The notes: generated by a model from the letters alone, not told the origin. DNA of 64,000 nt from Chloracidobacterium sp. (GCA_016720705.1 JADKKB010000007.1:1240001-1304000), one strand, 5' to 3'. Counted from the stretch's first letter, positions 53,314-62,594 are shown. A program made the numbers and translations.

Positions 53314-55050
53314 ATGAGTAATTTAGGCTTTGAGGCCACTACATTGGTAAAAGAGCGTTCGGTCCGTGCCAATGGCAACGGCGGTCAGCATTTTGTTTCC
53401 ACCGACGATCTGGCGATCGCTAAGCTTGTGACTAATAAGCAGCTCATCGCCGAAGAGAAGTTTCTACAGAAAAAAGAAGCTGAGGTTGAGAGTGTCTATC
53501 ACGGCTGGCGCGGTTATTGGCGTTTGTTTCAGATCTCGCGCGTCATCGTGATGCTCGCGGCGTATCTGTACCTCGATCAGTTCGATATGCACCGCCAGGG
53601 GCAACTGAGGCACAAAAAGCACCGTATGCAGACCGCTATGCGTCTGACACGTATGGCCGTTTATGGCGAAAAGCTCTATTCCGTAAGGCTCTGGTTCGCC
53701 CAACGGTCAACCGCCCTGGCGAGACGCTTCGTGCTCGGTAGCAACTCAAATCGCGAACACAATCAAGAAAGGCAGGCGATCTGGCTTAAGGAAAAGCTGA
53801 TCGAACTCGGGCCGACATTTATCAAGATCGGCCAGTCGATGGGTACGCGCGCAGACCTTTTGCCGTTGCCGTTCGTCAAGGAACTCGGCACGCTGGTCGA
53901 CAGTGTTCCGCCCTTTCCTAACGAGATCGCATTTGCCCGCATCGAGCACGAACTCGGATGCAAGATCAACGAGATGTACGCCGAATTTGAGCTTGAGCCA
54001 GTGGCTGCGGCATCGCTAGGGCAGGTTTATCGTGCACGCCTGCACACCGGCGAAGAGGTCGCTGTCAAGGTTCAGCGTCCTAATCTCGATGCGACCATCA
54101 AGGGCGACCTTGTAATTCTGCAAAAGGTGGCAAAGTTCGCCGAGCGATTTCCAAAGCTCAACGAGAATGCCGACTGGGCCGGAATGTTGCGAGAGTTTGA
54201 CGTAACCGTCCACGAGGAAATGGACTATATGGCGGAGGGGCAAAATGCCGAACGCTTTAGAATAAATTTTAAGAACTGGAACGACGTCCACGTCCCGACG
54301 ATCTATTGGAACGCGACTACATCTAAAGTGATGACAATGGAGTTCATCCACGGTGCCAAAGTCACTGATGTGGACGAACTCAAGCGGAGAGACGTATCGC
54401 CGGAAAAGGTAAATCGGCTTTTGATCAAGACGTATCTCAAGCAGTTACTCGAGGACGGATTTTTTCACGCTGATCCGCATCCGGGCAATCTGTTAGTGAT
54501 GCCGGACGGACGCGTCGCTTTTTTTGATTTTGGAATGGTGGGACGCATTACGCCGGACCTGCAGTCCAAAATGATCGACGCATTTTTTCACGTCGTCAGC
54601 AAAGATGCGGCGGGTATCGCGGACGATCTGATCGCACTTGATTTTCTCAAGCCCGGGACCAATCCGATCGTGGTCAAACCGGTCGTCGAAAAGATGTTTG
54701 AGTTTCACCTCAACCGCAAGCTAAAGGACGTCAACTTTAAGGAATTGACCTACGACCTTGCTGACGTGATGTACGACTATCCATTTCGTCTGCCGTCAAA
54801 TTTCACGTATATTATGCGTGCACTGATGACGCTCGAGGGCATCGGCATCATTACCGATCCGGAATTTAATTTCTTTGAGACTGCCAAGCCGTACGCCAAG
54901 GAGTTTATGCTCCGGCGTGAGGGCAATGATTTTCGAAAGGCATTCGTCGACAAAATAATGGGCCGCGACGAGGGCGGAAAGATCGACTGGGATCGCACTT
55001 GGAAACTTGCGAAAATGGCCTTTAAGTCCGTATTGAACACAGGAATCTAA
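53314..55050 (+). CDS. ABC1/UbiB family atypical kinase
   Basis: A 578-residue UbiB/AarF/ADCK-type protein. The family's KxGQ motif is 'TFIKIGQSMGTRADLLP' (about residue 170), the A-rich loop is 'PVAAASLGQVYRARL', the ATP lysine lies in 'VAVKVQRPN', and the catalytic loop is 'FHADPHPGNLL' with 'FFDFGMVGR' as DFG. UbiB proteins support isoprenoid-lipid (ubiquinone or similar) metabolism. About 120 residues precede the core and include a hydrophobic stretch ('RVIVMLAAYLYL'). The stop codon shares one base with the next start (TAATG), so the genes are coupled. Confidence 0.9.
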   Translation: MSNLGFEATTLVKERSVRANGNGGQHFVSTDDLAIAKLVTNKQLIAEEKFLQKKEAEVESVYHGWRGYWRLFQISRVIVMLAAYLYLDQFDMHRQGQLRHKKHRMQTAMRLTRMAVYGEKLYSVRLWFAQRSTALARRFVLGSNSNREHNQERQAIWLKEKLIELGPTFIKIGQSMGTRADLLPLPFVKELGTLVDSVPPFPNEIAFARIEHELGCKINEMYAEFELEPVAAASLGQVYRARLHTGEEVAVKVQRPNLDATIKGDLVILQKVAKFAERFPKLNENADWAGMLREFDVTVHEEMDYMAEGQNAERFRINFKNWNDVHVPTIYWNATTSKVMTMEFIHGAKVTDVDELKRRDVSPEKVNRLLIKTYLKQLLEDGFFHADPHPGNLLVMPDGRVAFFDFGMVGRITPDLQSKMIDAFFHVVSKDAAGIADDLIALDFLKPGTNPIVVKPVVEKMFEFHLNRKLKDVNFKELTYDLADVMYDYPFRLPSNFTYIMRALMTLEGIGIITDPEFNFFETAKPYAKEFMLRREGNDFRKAFVDKIMGRDEGGKIDWDRTWKLAKMAFKSVLNTGI

Positions 55051-56213
55051 TGACACTCGCGGAGCGGGCATTTCCGGAGAAGACCGCCGGGGCGGCCGAT
55101 GACGTCGTCGCCCGCACACGCGAATTGGTGCTGTCACACGGATGGAATTCGACCTCGTTCCAAATTGTAAATCCGGGAATTCTGCGTTGGTTCTCAGCAG
55201 ACGGTGACGCGGTCGTCGGGTATATTTCGTCTAAACGAGTTCGCGTCGTCGTGGGTGCGCCGGTATGTGAAAAGTCGCGACTCGATGCGGTTGTCGCCGA
55301 ATTTGAGGCTGACGCCGAGCGGGCGGGCGAGACGGTATGCTATTTCGGCGCTGAGTCCAGGCTCGAGGCCGTCCTGTCATCATCGCGAGGTCACGCAAAA
55401 TTCCTGATCGGGGCCCAGCCATCCTGGCGACCCGCAAATTGGGCCGGATTCGTCGCATCTCACCGATCATTTAGAGCTCAATTGAACCGCGCGCGCAACA
55501 AGTCAGTTACTGTCTTGGAGTGGCCGGAGGAAAAGGCCAACAGCCACCCGCAACTGCAGGAATGCCTCAGCAACTGGCTTGATTCAAAAGGGTTGCCGCC
55601 GCTACATTTTATGGTGGAATCGGATACCCTTTCGCGTCTCCAAAATCGCAGAATATTTGTTGCGGAACGTGATGAAAAGGCAATTGGATTCGTCGTATTA
55701 TCACCCGTCGCAACTAGAAACGGATGGCTTTTCGAACAGTTTCCCCACAACCCCTTGGCCCCGAACGGAACCGTCGAATTAATGATCGATACAGCAATGC
55801 GTGCGATGTCCGATGACGGTTTCGACTATGCTACGCTCGGCATATCTCCGTTGTCGTCACGCGCTGATGTCGAGCCATTCGACAATCCGGTTTGGCTTCG
55901 CATATTGCTTGCGTGGCTCCGGCGACACGGACAGCGTTTCTATAATTTTGACGGCCTCGACGCCTTTAAGGCCAAGCTCAAGCCTGAACAGTGGGAACCC
56001 GTATTTGCTGTTTCAAATGAACCTCGCGTATCATTCAAAACGCTCCACGCGATCGCGGGAGCATTTAGCGCCAACGCCCCGGTCAGAATGGTGGTCGGCG
56101 GACTCGGGCGGGCGGTCACTAGCGAGATCAGCCGGCTCAAAGCTCCCGGGCTGCAAGCCTTAAAGAAAAAGAATGAACGCAAAGCGACTAACGATCAAGC
56201 GGATCGAAACTGA
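55050..56213 (+). CDS. DUF2156 protein (MprF C-terminal-like acyl/aminoacyl transferase)
   Basis: A 387-residue soluble protein resembling the C-terminal catalytic domain (DUF2156, two GNAT folds) of lysyl-phosphatidylglycerol synthase. Recognisable parts are 'FRAQLNRARNKSVTV', 'WLDSKGLPPLHFMVE' and 'NGTVELMIDTAMRAM', then 'YNFDGLDAFKAKLKPEQWEP' (the family's F-x-G-L-x-x-(F/Y)-K-x-K-x-x-P-x-x-W-E-P). The flippase half of MprF is absent. It may transfer an amino acid or acyl group onto a membrane lipid; this is inference. It is coupled to the UbiB-like gene upstream and overlaps the next gene by 41 bp. Confidence 0.82.
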   Translation: MTLAERAFPEKTAGAADDVVARTRELVLSHGWNSTSFQIVNPGILRWFSADGDAVVGYISSKRVRVVVGAPVCEKSRLDAVVAEFEADAERAGETVCYFGAESRLEAVLSSSRGHAKFLIGAQPSWRPANWAGFVASHRSFRAQLNRARNKSVTVLEWPEEKANSHPQLQECLSNWLDSKGLPPLHFMVESDTLSRLQNRRIFVAERDEKAIGFVVLSPVATRNGWLFEQFPHNPLAPNGTVELMIDTAMRAMSDDGFDYATLGISPLSSRADVEPFDNPVWLRILLAWLRRHGQRFYNFDGLDAFKAKLKPEQWEPVFAVSNEPRVSFKTLHAIAGAFSANAPVRMVVGGLGRAVTSEISRLKAPGLQALKKKNERKATNDQADRN

Positions 56214-56814
56214 TGATCTCGTCGATCTGGCTGGGTGTCCGATCTGGGACACGGCCTCGGACATTTCGATCGGCCGATATTGGTCCGGCATCGATGCACC
56301 CGTCGAACGCCATTTTGCCGCGCGAATGTTGTGGTCTGCCCACGCTTTATACGTTCGTTTCGATGCCCGCCAGGCCGAACCGCTCGTGGTCGCATCCGAG
56401 CCGATCGTGACCGAAAAGACGATGGGACTTTGGGATCGGGATGTTTGCGAGATCTTCATCGCACCAAATATCGAGCGGCGAAACGAGTATTTCGAGTTTG
56501 AGGTCGCCCCGACCGGCGAGTGGCTGGATCTTGGGATCATTACAACATCGGACGATAGAGCGACGAACGTCAATTACGTCTCAGGAATGACCGCCGCAGC
56601 ATCTGTCGCTCCCGACCGCGTCGTGATGACGATAAAGCTGCCTTGGGCCGCCTTTGGCAAGGTTCCCAGCTCCGGCGATGTTTGGCACGGCAATATTTTT
56701 CGTTGTGTCGGCAAAGGCGAGAACCGCGGTTATCTGGCGTGGCAGCCTACCGAAACGCCGGCACCGAACTTCCACGTTCCCGAAAAGTTTGGCGAGTTTG
56801 AGTTTGTCGGGTAG
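56173..56814 (+). CDS. CBM9-like domain protein
   Basis: A 213-residue protein that matches the carbohydrate-binding family 9-like (DOMON-type beta-sandwich) domain. Features are 'PIWDTASDISIGRYWSG', 'ALYVRFDARQAEPLVV', 'WDRDVCEIFIAPNIERRNEY' and the 'FEFEVAPTGEWLDLGI' core. There is no signal peptide, so it is probably cytoplasmic despite the family name. It begins 41 bp before the upstream gene ends, so the three genes from 53314 look translationally linked. The ligand is unknown. Confidence 0.82.
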   Translation: MNAKRLTIKRIETDDLVDLAGCPIWDTASDISIGRYWSGIDAPVERHFAARMLWSAHALYVRFDARQAEPLVVASEPIVTEKTMGLWDRDVCEIFIAPNIERRNEYFEFEVAPTGEWLDLGIITTSDDRATNVNYVSGMTAAASVAPDRVVMTIKLPWAAFGKVPSSGDVWHGNIFRCVGKGENRGYLAWQPTETPAPNFHVPEKFGEFEFVG

Positions 56815-56820
56815 CGGGCG

Positions 56821-57525
56821 TCAGGCCATTAGAAGCTTTTCGTAAACGATAAACATACCGAGTCCGATGCTAAATATGCCTGAGCACCAGCGTATCCCCG
56901 TGTTTAGAGCGCCAAAACGCCCTGCTGTTAAGTGAAATGGCAGACCGAGCAAAAAGCTCATCAACATCATTCCGCCGATCGACCCGATGCCGAATACGAC
57001 AATGTATGCGAGTGCGACTACCGGCGACTCGATCAGCGGCAATATGATGAACATCAATGCCCCACTGCCCGCGAGGCCGTGGATCATACCGACAACGACC
57101 GATCGCGGACTGAAACGATGGTGTGACGCCTCGGCAGTCTCATCGGCGTGTGTGTGAAGGTGTTTGTGCTCGTGACCGCTATGATCGTGGGTATGAGCGT
57201 GGATCGTCTTGCTCGAAAGTATCTTACGAACGGCGTTAACGCCGAGAATGACCAGCATTAGACCGACGACGGACTCGAGCTTTGCCTCGACCGATTCGGA
57301 TATCTGCAGTTTTAGCAGGATCACGATGAGGCCGACGACAAACAGTGCGATCGTGTGCCCGACACCCCAGAGGCCGCCGACGAGAGCCGCTGAAAACAGG
57401 CTCTTACGTTCGCTGACAATGGTCGAAACAGCCGCCAGATGGTCAGCCTCGGTCGCGTGGCGCAATCCGAGAACGAAGCCAAAAAACAGCAGTGAATATG
57501 TCGTAAGGTCGGGTGTAATTTCCAT
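56821..57525 (-). CDS. NicO/UreH-like Ni/Co transporter with His-rich loop
   Basis: A 234-residue, six-span membrane protein of the nickel/cobalt transporter superfamily. The NiCoT-type motif H-x4-D-H appears in the first or second helix ('GLRHATEADHLAAV'). The central loop is strongly His-rich ('HAHTHDHSGHEHKHLHTHAD', about residues 109-130), a likely metal-binding region. It may move Ni, Co or another divalent metal; some homologues are annotated as urease accessory proteins, but no urease genes are near. It starts 6 bp after the SDR gene ends, so they are co-transcribed. Confidence 0.82.
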   Translation of the reverse strand: MEITPDLTTYSLLFFGFVLGLRHATEADHLAAVSTIVSERKSLFSAALVGGLWGVGHTIALFVVGLIVILLKLQISESVEAKLESVVGLMLVILGVNAVRKILSSKTIHAHTHDHSGHEHKHLHTHADETAEASHHRFSPRSVVVGMIHGLAGSGALMFIILPLIESPVVALAYIVVFGIGSIGGMMLMSFLLGLPFHLTAGRFGALNTGIRWCSGIFSIGLGMFIVYEKLLMA

Positions 57526-57531
57526 CTTGTC

Positions 57532-58305
57532 CTAAACCGTCATTCCGCCGTCAACGGCGATAGTTTGTCCCGTCACATAGCTTGACGCGTCGGAGGCGAG
57601 AAATACGGTCACGCCCTTGAGTTCACCCTCATTACCGACACGCGGAATGACGTTATTTTCCTGGATCGAGCGCTCGTAGATATCGATGACGGCGTCAGCA
57701 AGCCGCGAATGAAAGAATCCGGGTGCGATCGCATTCACTCGTATTCCCTGTCGGCCCCAGCTTGCGGCCAGTTCGCGTGTGAGGCCGATCAGTCCGGCCT
57801 TGCTGGCAACGTAACCCGCATAGAATGGGCCGTTTGCCGATGACGTGAGTCCGGCGATCGAGGCGATATTTATGATCGAACCGCTCTTTTGCTTGAGCAT
57901 CTGGCGGCCTGCGGCCTGCGCGAACAGAAAGCAGCCGGTGAGGTTCACATCGATCACCTTTTGCCACTGATCGAGCGGCATATCCTCGGGCATCGCTCCC
58001 CACGAGATACCCGCGTTATTTACGAGGATATCCACGGTGCCGAACCGCGTGACGGTCTCGTCGACGACCATCTGGACCTCATCCGGTTTGGCCACGTCGC
58101 AGGTGCGGCCGTCAACCGAAAATCCCTTTGCCGTAAATTCGGCCACGGTCTCATTGAGCCACTCGGCCCGCCGGGCACACAGCATCAAGTTAGCTCCGGC
58201 TTCGGCGAGAGCCTCGGCCATTTCCTTTCCGATACCGCGCGAGCCACCGGTCACGATCGCGGTCTTGCCGGTCAAGTCGAATAGTTCTCTTACATTTTTA
58301 CTCAT
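57532..58305 (-). CDS. SDR family oxidoreductase
   Basis: A classical short-chain dehydrogenase of about 257 residues. The cofactor motif is 'TAIVTGGSRGIGKEMA' (T-G-x3-G-x-G). 'DILVNNAGISWG' follows, the catalytic Ser is in 'IINIASIAG' and Y-x3-K in 'YAGYVASKAGLIGLT'. The C-terminal 'YVTGQTIAVDGGMTV' is the family ending. It resembles 3-oxoacyl-ACP reductase and gluconate 5-dehydrogenase; the substrate cannot be assigned. I chose the ATG at 58305 over the GTG one codon upstream. It precedes the NicO-type gene. Confidence 0.9.
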   Translation of the reverse strand: MSKNVRELFDLTGKTAIVTGGSRGIGKEMAEALAEAGANLMLCARRAEWLNETVAEFTAKGFSVDGRTCDVAKPDEVQMVVDETVTRFGTVDILVNNAGISWGAMPEDMPLDQWQKVIDVNLTGCFLFAQAAGRQMLKQKSGSIINIASIAGLTSSANGPFYAGYVASKAGLIGLTRELAASWGRQGIRVNAIAPGFFHSRLADAVIDIYERSIQENNVIPRVGNEGELKGVTVFLASDASSYVTGQTIAVDGGMTV

Positions 58306-58406
58306 CACTTTTTTCGAACAACTAGAATATCACGCCGGGCGCTCTATGCGATGGTGTAAGCCGCTCGGTTTGCGGTCTTGCGAGCAGATGCGGTTTAATT
58401 AAGCTT

Positions 58407-59201
58407 ATGACGAAGACACCGAAAGAGCTCGCATTTCTGCGAGATCTGTACATCCACGACGAATGGACAAAGCGATTTACAGATCTGGTAGATAAGCATT
58501 TGGACCTGCGTGATTCCGACAATATGCTTTATATCAATGCCGGTACCGGTTTTCACGCTATGGCGGTCGAGGAAAGGTTTGGCGAAAAGACGGACGTTTT
58601 CGCAACGTGTGAGAACGAAGACATCCTGACGATCGCCCGAGACAAGGCGGCGGCGATCAGCTCCAAGGTTGATTTTTCGACGATCAGGTTTGAGGATGAT
58701 GCGTTTGACGCGGTTCTCGCAGACGCCACATTTGCCGACCCTGCCGAGATCGAAAGCGTGATCGAAAATACTGCCCGTGTTGCCCGCACCGGCGGCGACG
58801 TTGCCTTTTTCCTGCCGTCATCGGGGAGCTTCGGCGAAATATTTTCGCTTTTGTGGGAAGCGATGTATAACGAGGACCTGCTTGAGTACAGCCCGACAAT
58901 TGAGCAACTTATCGGTGATCTCCCGACCATTTCGCATCTAGAGTCACTTGCCGCGGCCGCAGGTATGGTCAATGTTAATACCGAATCAGCTCTCGAGGCT
59001 TTCGAATTTGAGGATGGAGCAGAGTTTGTCGCTTCGCCGCTGGTGAGTGATTTCCTGATGCCGGCGTGGCTCAGTGCGATGGAAGAAAATGAAAGAGAGC
59101 GAGTCGTGGCAAGACTCGCTCAAAATATCGATTCCGAAGAAGGCAAACTGACTTTCCGATTTACGATCAAGGCAACACTGCTGACCGGTGAGAAAGGCTA
59201 A
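58407..59201 (+). CDS. Class I SAM methyltransferase-like protein
   Basis: A 264-residue protein with a Rossmann-like methyltransferase core. Motif I is 'MLYINAGTGFHAMAVEERFG' (degenerate G-x-G-x-G), the acidic residue after strand 2 is in 'FATCENEDILTIARDKA', and motif IV-like 'FDAVLADATF' follows 'IRFEDDAFDAV'. The C-terminal third ('FVASPLVSDFLMPAWLSAME') is shared with conserved acidobacterial proteins that I cannot name. SAM binding is likely, but activity is uncertain given the loose motif I. Confidence 0.65.
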   Translation: MTKTPKELAFLRDLYIHDEWTKRFTDLVDKHLDLRDSDNMLYINAGTGFHAMAVEERFGEKTDVFATCENEDILTIARDKAAAISSKVDFSTIRFEDDAFDAVLADATFADPAEIESVIENTARVARTGGDVAFFLPSSGSFGEIFSLLWEAMYNEDLLEYSPTIEQLIGDLPTISHLESLAAAAGMVNVNTESALEAFEFEDGAEFVASPLVSDFLMPAWLSAMEENERERVVARLAQNIDSEEGKLTFRFTIKATLLTGEKG

Positions 59202-59266
59202 ATGGTATGAACGAGTCCGATCCGTTAGAACGCCTCGTCCACATCAACCCTGATCCGATCGCCGCT

Positions 59267-59524
59267 TTACGCCTGCTTGGCCTCAGCACGCTTACGCATT
59301 TCTTCCATCAGAGCTTCGTCGCTGATCTGGTTGATCTGTGGCGGGGCGGCGCTCGATAGCTTTTGCTGTTCGGCCTGTTCCTCTTCCTCAGCCTCGCGCA
59401 TTCCTTCCTTAAAGGCCTTACGCGACTGGCCGAGTGATTTAGCCAACTGCGGCAAACGCGTTGCTCCAAAAAGCAGGAAGAGCACCGCAACGATCAGTAA
59501 AATTTCTGTTGTTCCGAAGTTCAT
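59267..59524 (-). CDS. tatA: Twin-arginine translocase TatA/TatE subunit
   Basis: An 85-residue Tat pore component for export of folded proteins. One N-terminal span ('TEILLIVAVLFLLFGATRLP') ends in the F-G-x2-(K/R)-L-P hinge. The amphipathic helix 'LAKSLGQSRKAFKEGMREAE' and an acidic tail follow. The Glu near position 7 and the hinge 'FGATRLPQLAKSLG' mark it as TatA rather than TatB. No tatC is adjacent. It lies 102 bp downstream of pip. Confidence 0.93.
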   Translation of the reverse strand: MNFGTTEILLIVAVLFLLFGATRLPQLAKSLGQSRKAFKEGMREAEEEEQAEQQKLSSAAPPQINQISDEALMEEMRKRAEAKQA

Positions 59525-59626
59525 ACTATTGTTTCCGATAAACTATCCGTCGAGATCGAATCTCTGCCTAACGGTTGACGTAAATCACATAATACAGTTA
59601 TTTGCGCCAACATTCACATAAATTTC

Positions 59627-60577
59627 TCAGTGTTTCACCTTAAATCGGTCGGTTGCGTCAACGAGTGCGGAAATAATGCCCTTTTCGGATACGGAATGAC
59701 CCGCGTCCGGCACAACGACCAATTCGGCCTCAGGAAACGCTAAATGCAGATCCCACGCGGACGTGATCGGGCAAACGACATCGTATCGGCCCTGGACGAT
59801 CACGGTCGGGATGTGCCGGATCTTTTCGATATTTTCGATCAAAAAGTTTTCGGTCGGAAAGAACGAGTTATTGACGAAATAGTGACACTCGATACGGGCG
59901 AGGCTCAGTGCCTCGTGGGCGCCTTCCCAGTGGTCCATCAGATCTTTGTCCGGATACAACTTTGAGGTCGAGCCTTCCCAAACGCTCCAGGCACGCGCTG
60001 CTGAGAGTTGGGTCTCTTCGTCGTCGCTGGTCAGGCGTTTGTGGTAGGCCGCGATAAAATCGCCGCGTTCGGCCTCCGGGATCTCGTCGCGATAGCGTGA
60101 CCAGAAATCGGGAAATATCTCAGATGCACCGTATTGATAAAACCAATTGAGCTCTTTGCGGCGGGTGAGAAAGATGCCGCGTAGAAACAGTCCAAGGCAT
60201 CGGTCCGGATGCGTCACAGCGTATGCGAGGCTCAGCGTGCTACCCCACGAACCGCCAAAGACATACCACTTGTCGATGCCGAACTTTGCACGCAATTTCT
60301 CCATATCGGCGATTAGGTCCCAGGTGGTGTTTTCACGCAGATCCGCGTGCGGCGTCGACTGTCCGGAGCCGCGTTGGTCAAAGAGGATGACGTGATAGAC
60401 CGCCGGGTCAAAAAATTGCCGATACATCGGTATCAGTCCGCCGCCCGGCCCGCCGTGCAAAAACACGACGGGAATGCCATTCGGATTTCCAACGCGTTCG
60501 TAGTAGATCGTATGAATATCGGAAACGATATACATACCTGAATCAAAAGGTTCGATCTCGGGATATAGGTTTGCCAT
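59627..60577 (-). CDS. pip: Prolyl aminopeptidase (proline iminopeptidase)
   Basis: An alpha/beta-hydrolase peptidase (S33) that removes N-terminal proline. It has 316 residues. 'PVVFLHGGPGGGLIPMYRQF' is the oxyanion region, the nucleophile Ser is in 'YVFGGSWGSTLSLAYA', and the late Asp and His lie in 'GRYDVVCP' and 'PDAGHSVSE'. 'LRGIFLTRRKELNWFYQYGA' is diagnostic for the proline iminopeptidase family. It is downstream of asnB on the same strand. Confidence 0.95.
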   Translation of the reverse strand: MANLYPEIEPFDSGMYIVSDIHTIYYERVGNPNGIPVVFLHGGPGGGLIPMYRQFFDPAVYHVILFDQRGSGQSTPHADLRENTTWDLIADMEKLRAKFGIDKWYVFGGSWGSTLSLAYAVTHPDRCLGLFLRGIFLTRRKELNWFYQYGASEIFPDFWSRYRDEIPEAERGDFIAAYHKRLTSDDEETQLSAARAWSVWEGSTSKLYPDKDLMDHWEGAHEALSLARIECHYFVNNSFFPTENFLIENIEKIRHIPTVIVQGRYDVVCPITSAWDLHLAFPEAELVVVPDAGHSVSEKGIISALVDATDRFKVKH

Positions 60578-60628
60578 AGACTGATGATACGCCTAAGCAC
60601 ATTGGTTGCTCAAATGTATCGGCACATA

Positions 60629-62587
60629 CTACGCAAGGAAATTGTCGTACCAAAGCTGAAAAACGAGTAGCGTCCAGAGTTGTTTGTGATGCGATGCCCG
60701 GCCCGTCTCGTGTTCGCGGATCAATCGTGCGACATACTCAGGCTCGAAAAGTCCCTGGAGCTTTAATCTTTCGGGTGCCAGCAGATCGTGCATTAACGGA
60801 TTGAGACGGCCCTTCAGCCACTCGGCTACGGGGATGCCAAAACCCTTCTTGGGGCGGTCGAGTATCTCACGCGGCAAAAGGCTTTCGACAGACTGCTTCA
60901 ATATAAATTTTCCGTTTTTACCATTCAATTTGTAATCTAACGGCAGCGTTGCCGCAAACTGTGCGACACGCGGGTCGAGGAATGGCGCTCGCGTCTCAAG
61001 ACTGACCGCCATCGCGGCACGATCGACCTTGGTCAGGATGTCCTCGGCCATATAGTAGTTGATGTCGAGAAACTGCATCTGCTCGATCTCGTCGGCAGCG
61101 TCGCATAGTGCGAGCATTTCCCTCGGGCCGCGATAAATGTCGCCGTCGCTCGAGCCAAGTATTTCGGCGGTCAGAAGATGCTGCTGCTCGTCGAGCGAAA
61201 ACGAACCGAACCAAGAATGATGGCGCTCGACGGAGCCAAGATTTGCCGCGCGGACAAAACGCTTTGCTTTGTAGTCGAACGACATATTCTTAGTCGATAC
61301 CGGCAAACGCCGCACGACCGGTTCGATCAGGCCGGCGCGCAGAAACCGCGGGATCGACGTGTATGTCTTTGCAACTTTGTGCGCGTAATACATCGGATAC
61401 CCCGCAAATATCTCGTCGCCGCCGTCGCCGCCGAGAGCCACCGTGACGTGCTTGCGGACAAATTGGGCTAGCAGTAAGGTCGGTATCAGCGAACCGTCAG
61501 AGAGCGGTTCGTCGAGCCACGTACCGATGTCGCCGATGAGATCACCGGCGGTCGTCGCACTCAGTTTTTCCTCGTAATGCTCGGTATTGAGGTGCCGGGC
61601 CACCATTCGGGCATATTTCGATTCGTCGAACGAATCTTCTTCGAATCCGATCGAAAACGTCTTGACTCGCTCGGTGGCGTGCTCTACCGCAAATGCCGCA
61701 ACGGCGGACGAATCGATACCGCCCGAGAGCAAAATGCCGAGCGGAACGTCCGCGACGAGGCGCATTCGGACCGCATCAGAGAGGAGGTCTTTGAGTTCGC
61801 GAGCCTTGTCCGACAAACTTAAGTTTGTCGATCCGGCCTCAAGCGTCCCTTTGACGCTATCTGAACCCAAGCTCGCGGTCGACAAACTGAAGTTTGTCGG
61901 ACTCTTGTCCCAGGTCATATTCCAATATCTACGCGTTTTGATCTCGCCGTTTTCGACCACCATAATATGGGCGGCGGGCAGTTTCGAGATACCCTTATAG
62001 ATCGAGTTTGGCGCGGGGACGTAGTCGTAAGATAGATACTGGCGAAGAGCGTCGAGGTTGAGTTCGGGTTTGACTGCCGGGTGGGCAAGCAAGGCTTTCG
62101 GCTCGGATCCGTAGATCAGCTTGCCGTCGAAAACGCCGTAATAAAGCGGCTTTTCGCCAAAGCGGTCACGGGCAATGATGAGTTTTCGCTTTCGCGTGTC
62201 CCAAAGCGAAAACGCGTACATTCCGTTGAGATGATCGACGAGGTCTTCGCCGTATTCCTCGTAAAGGTGCGGCAGGATCTCGGTATCGGACTGCGTCGTG
62301 AAAGTGTGGCCCTTTTTCTCAAGCTCTGCCCGAACTTCTCGATAGTTATAAAGCTCGCCATTCATCATCACGACGACCGATCGGTCCTCGCTAAAAACCG
62401 GTTGATCGCCCGTTTGCAGGTCGATGATCGACAATCGGCGCATACCCAGAGCGACCGTATCGTCCATCCAGATCCCCTCGGAATTAGGTCCGCGATGCAC
62501 GATCCGCTCGCACATCTGATGCAGAACCGATTCATTGTGGTTTTTTTCAGATCGTTGGAGGTTTATCCAACCGGTGATGCCGCACAT
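60629..62587 (-). CDS. asnB: Asparagine synthase (glutamine-hydrolysing)
   Basis: Uses glutamine, aspartate and ATP to make asparagine; homologues in polysaccharide clusters may amidate other acids. The N-terminal Ntn amidotransferase starts with the catalytic Cys2 ('MCGITGWINLQ') and has 'MMNGELYNYREVR' and 'TQSDTEILPHLY'. The synthetase domain has the P-loop 'LLSGGIDSSAVAAFA' and 'ALGGDGGDEIFAGYP'. It has 652 residues. Residues about 228-260, in the linker between the domains, are encoded by a nested palindromic element (61808-61902) and look like an in-frame insertion. The gene follows a glycosyltransferase gene on the same strand. Confidence 0.95.
   Translation of the reverse strand: MCGITGWINLQRSEKNHNESVLHQMCERIVHRGPNSEGIWMDDTVALGMRRLSIIDLQTGDQPVFSEDRSVVVMMNGELYNYREVRAELEKKGHTFTTQSDTEILPHLYEEYGEDLVDHLNGMYAFSLWDTRKRKLIIARDRFGEKPLYYGVFDGKLIYGSEPKALLAHPAVKPELNLDALRQYLSYDYVPAPNSIYKGISKLPAAHIMVVENGEIKTRRYWNMTWDKSPTNFSLSTASLGSDSVKGTLEAGSTNLSLSDKARELKDLLSDAVRMRLVADVPLGILLSGGIDSSAVAAFAVEHATERVKTFSIGFEEDSFDESKYARMVARHLNTEHYEEKLSATTAGDLIGDIGTWLDEPLSDGSLIPTLLLAQFVRKHVTVALGGDGGDEIFAGYPMYYAHKVAKTYTSIPRFLRAGLIEPVVRRLPVSTKNMSFDYKAKRFVRAANLGSVERHHSWFGSFSLDEQQHLLTAEILGSSDGDIYRGPREMLALCDAADEIEQMQFLDINYYMAEDILTKVDRAAMAVSLETRAPFLDPRVAQFAATLPLDYKLNGKNGKFILKQSVESLLPREILDRPKKGFGIPVAEWLKGRLNPLMHDLLAPERLKLQGLFEPEYVARLIREHETGRASHHKQLWTLLVFQLWYDNFLA
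61808..61902. repeat. Nested palindromic element inside asnB
   Basis: Two 24-bp arms, 61808-61831 and 61879-61902, are inverted repeats with one mismatch. Each arm is itself palindromic: CGACAAACTTAAGTTTGTCG at 61811-61830 is perfect, and CGACAAACTGAAGTTTGTCG at 61880-61899 has a 2-nt centre. Between them AGCGTC-CCTTT-GACGCT (61842-61858) is a third hairpin. All of it is translated in frame, giving the related peptides 'TNFSLS' and 'TNLSLS'. Confidence 0.9.
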
Positions 62588-62594
62588 AAAGATT

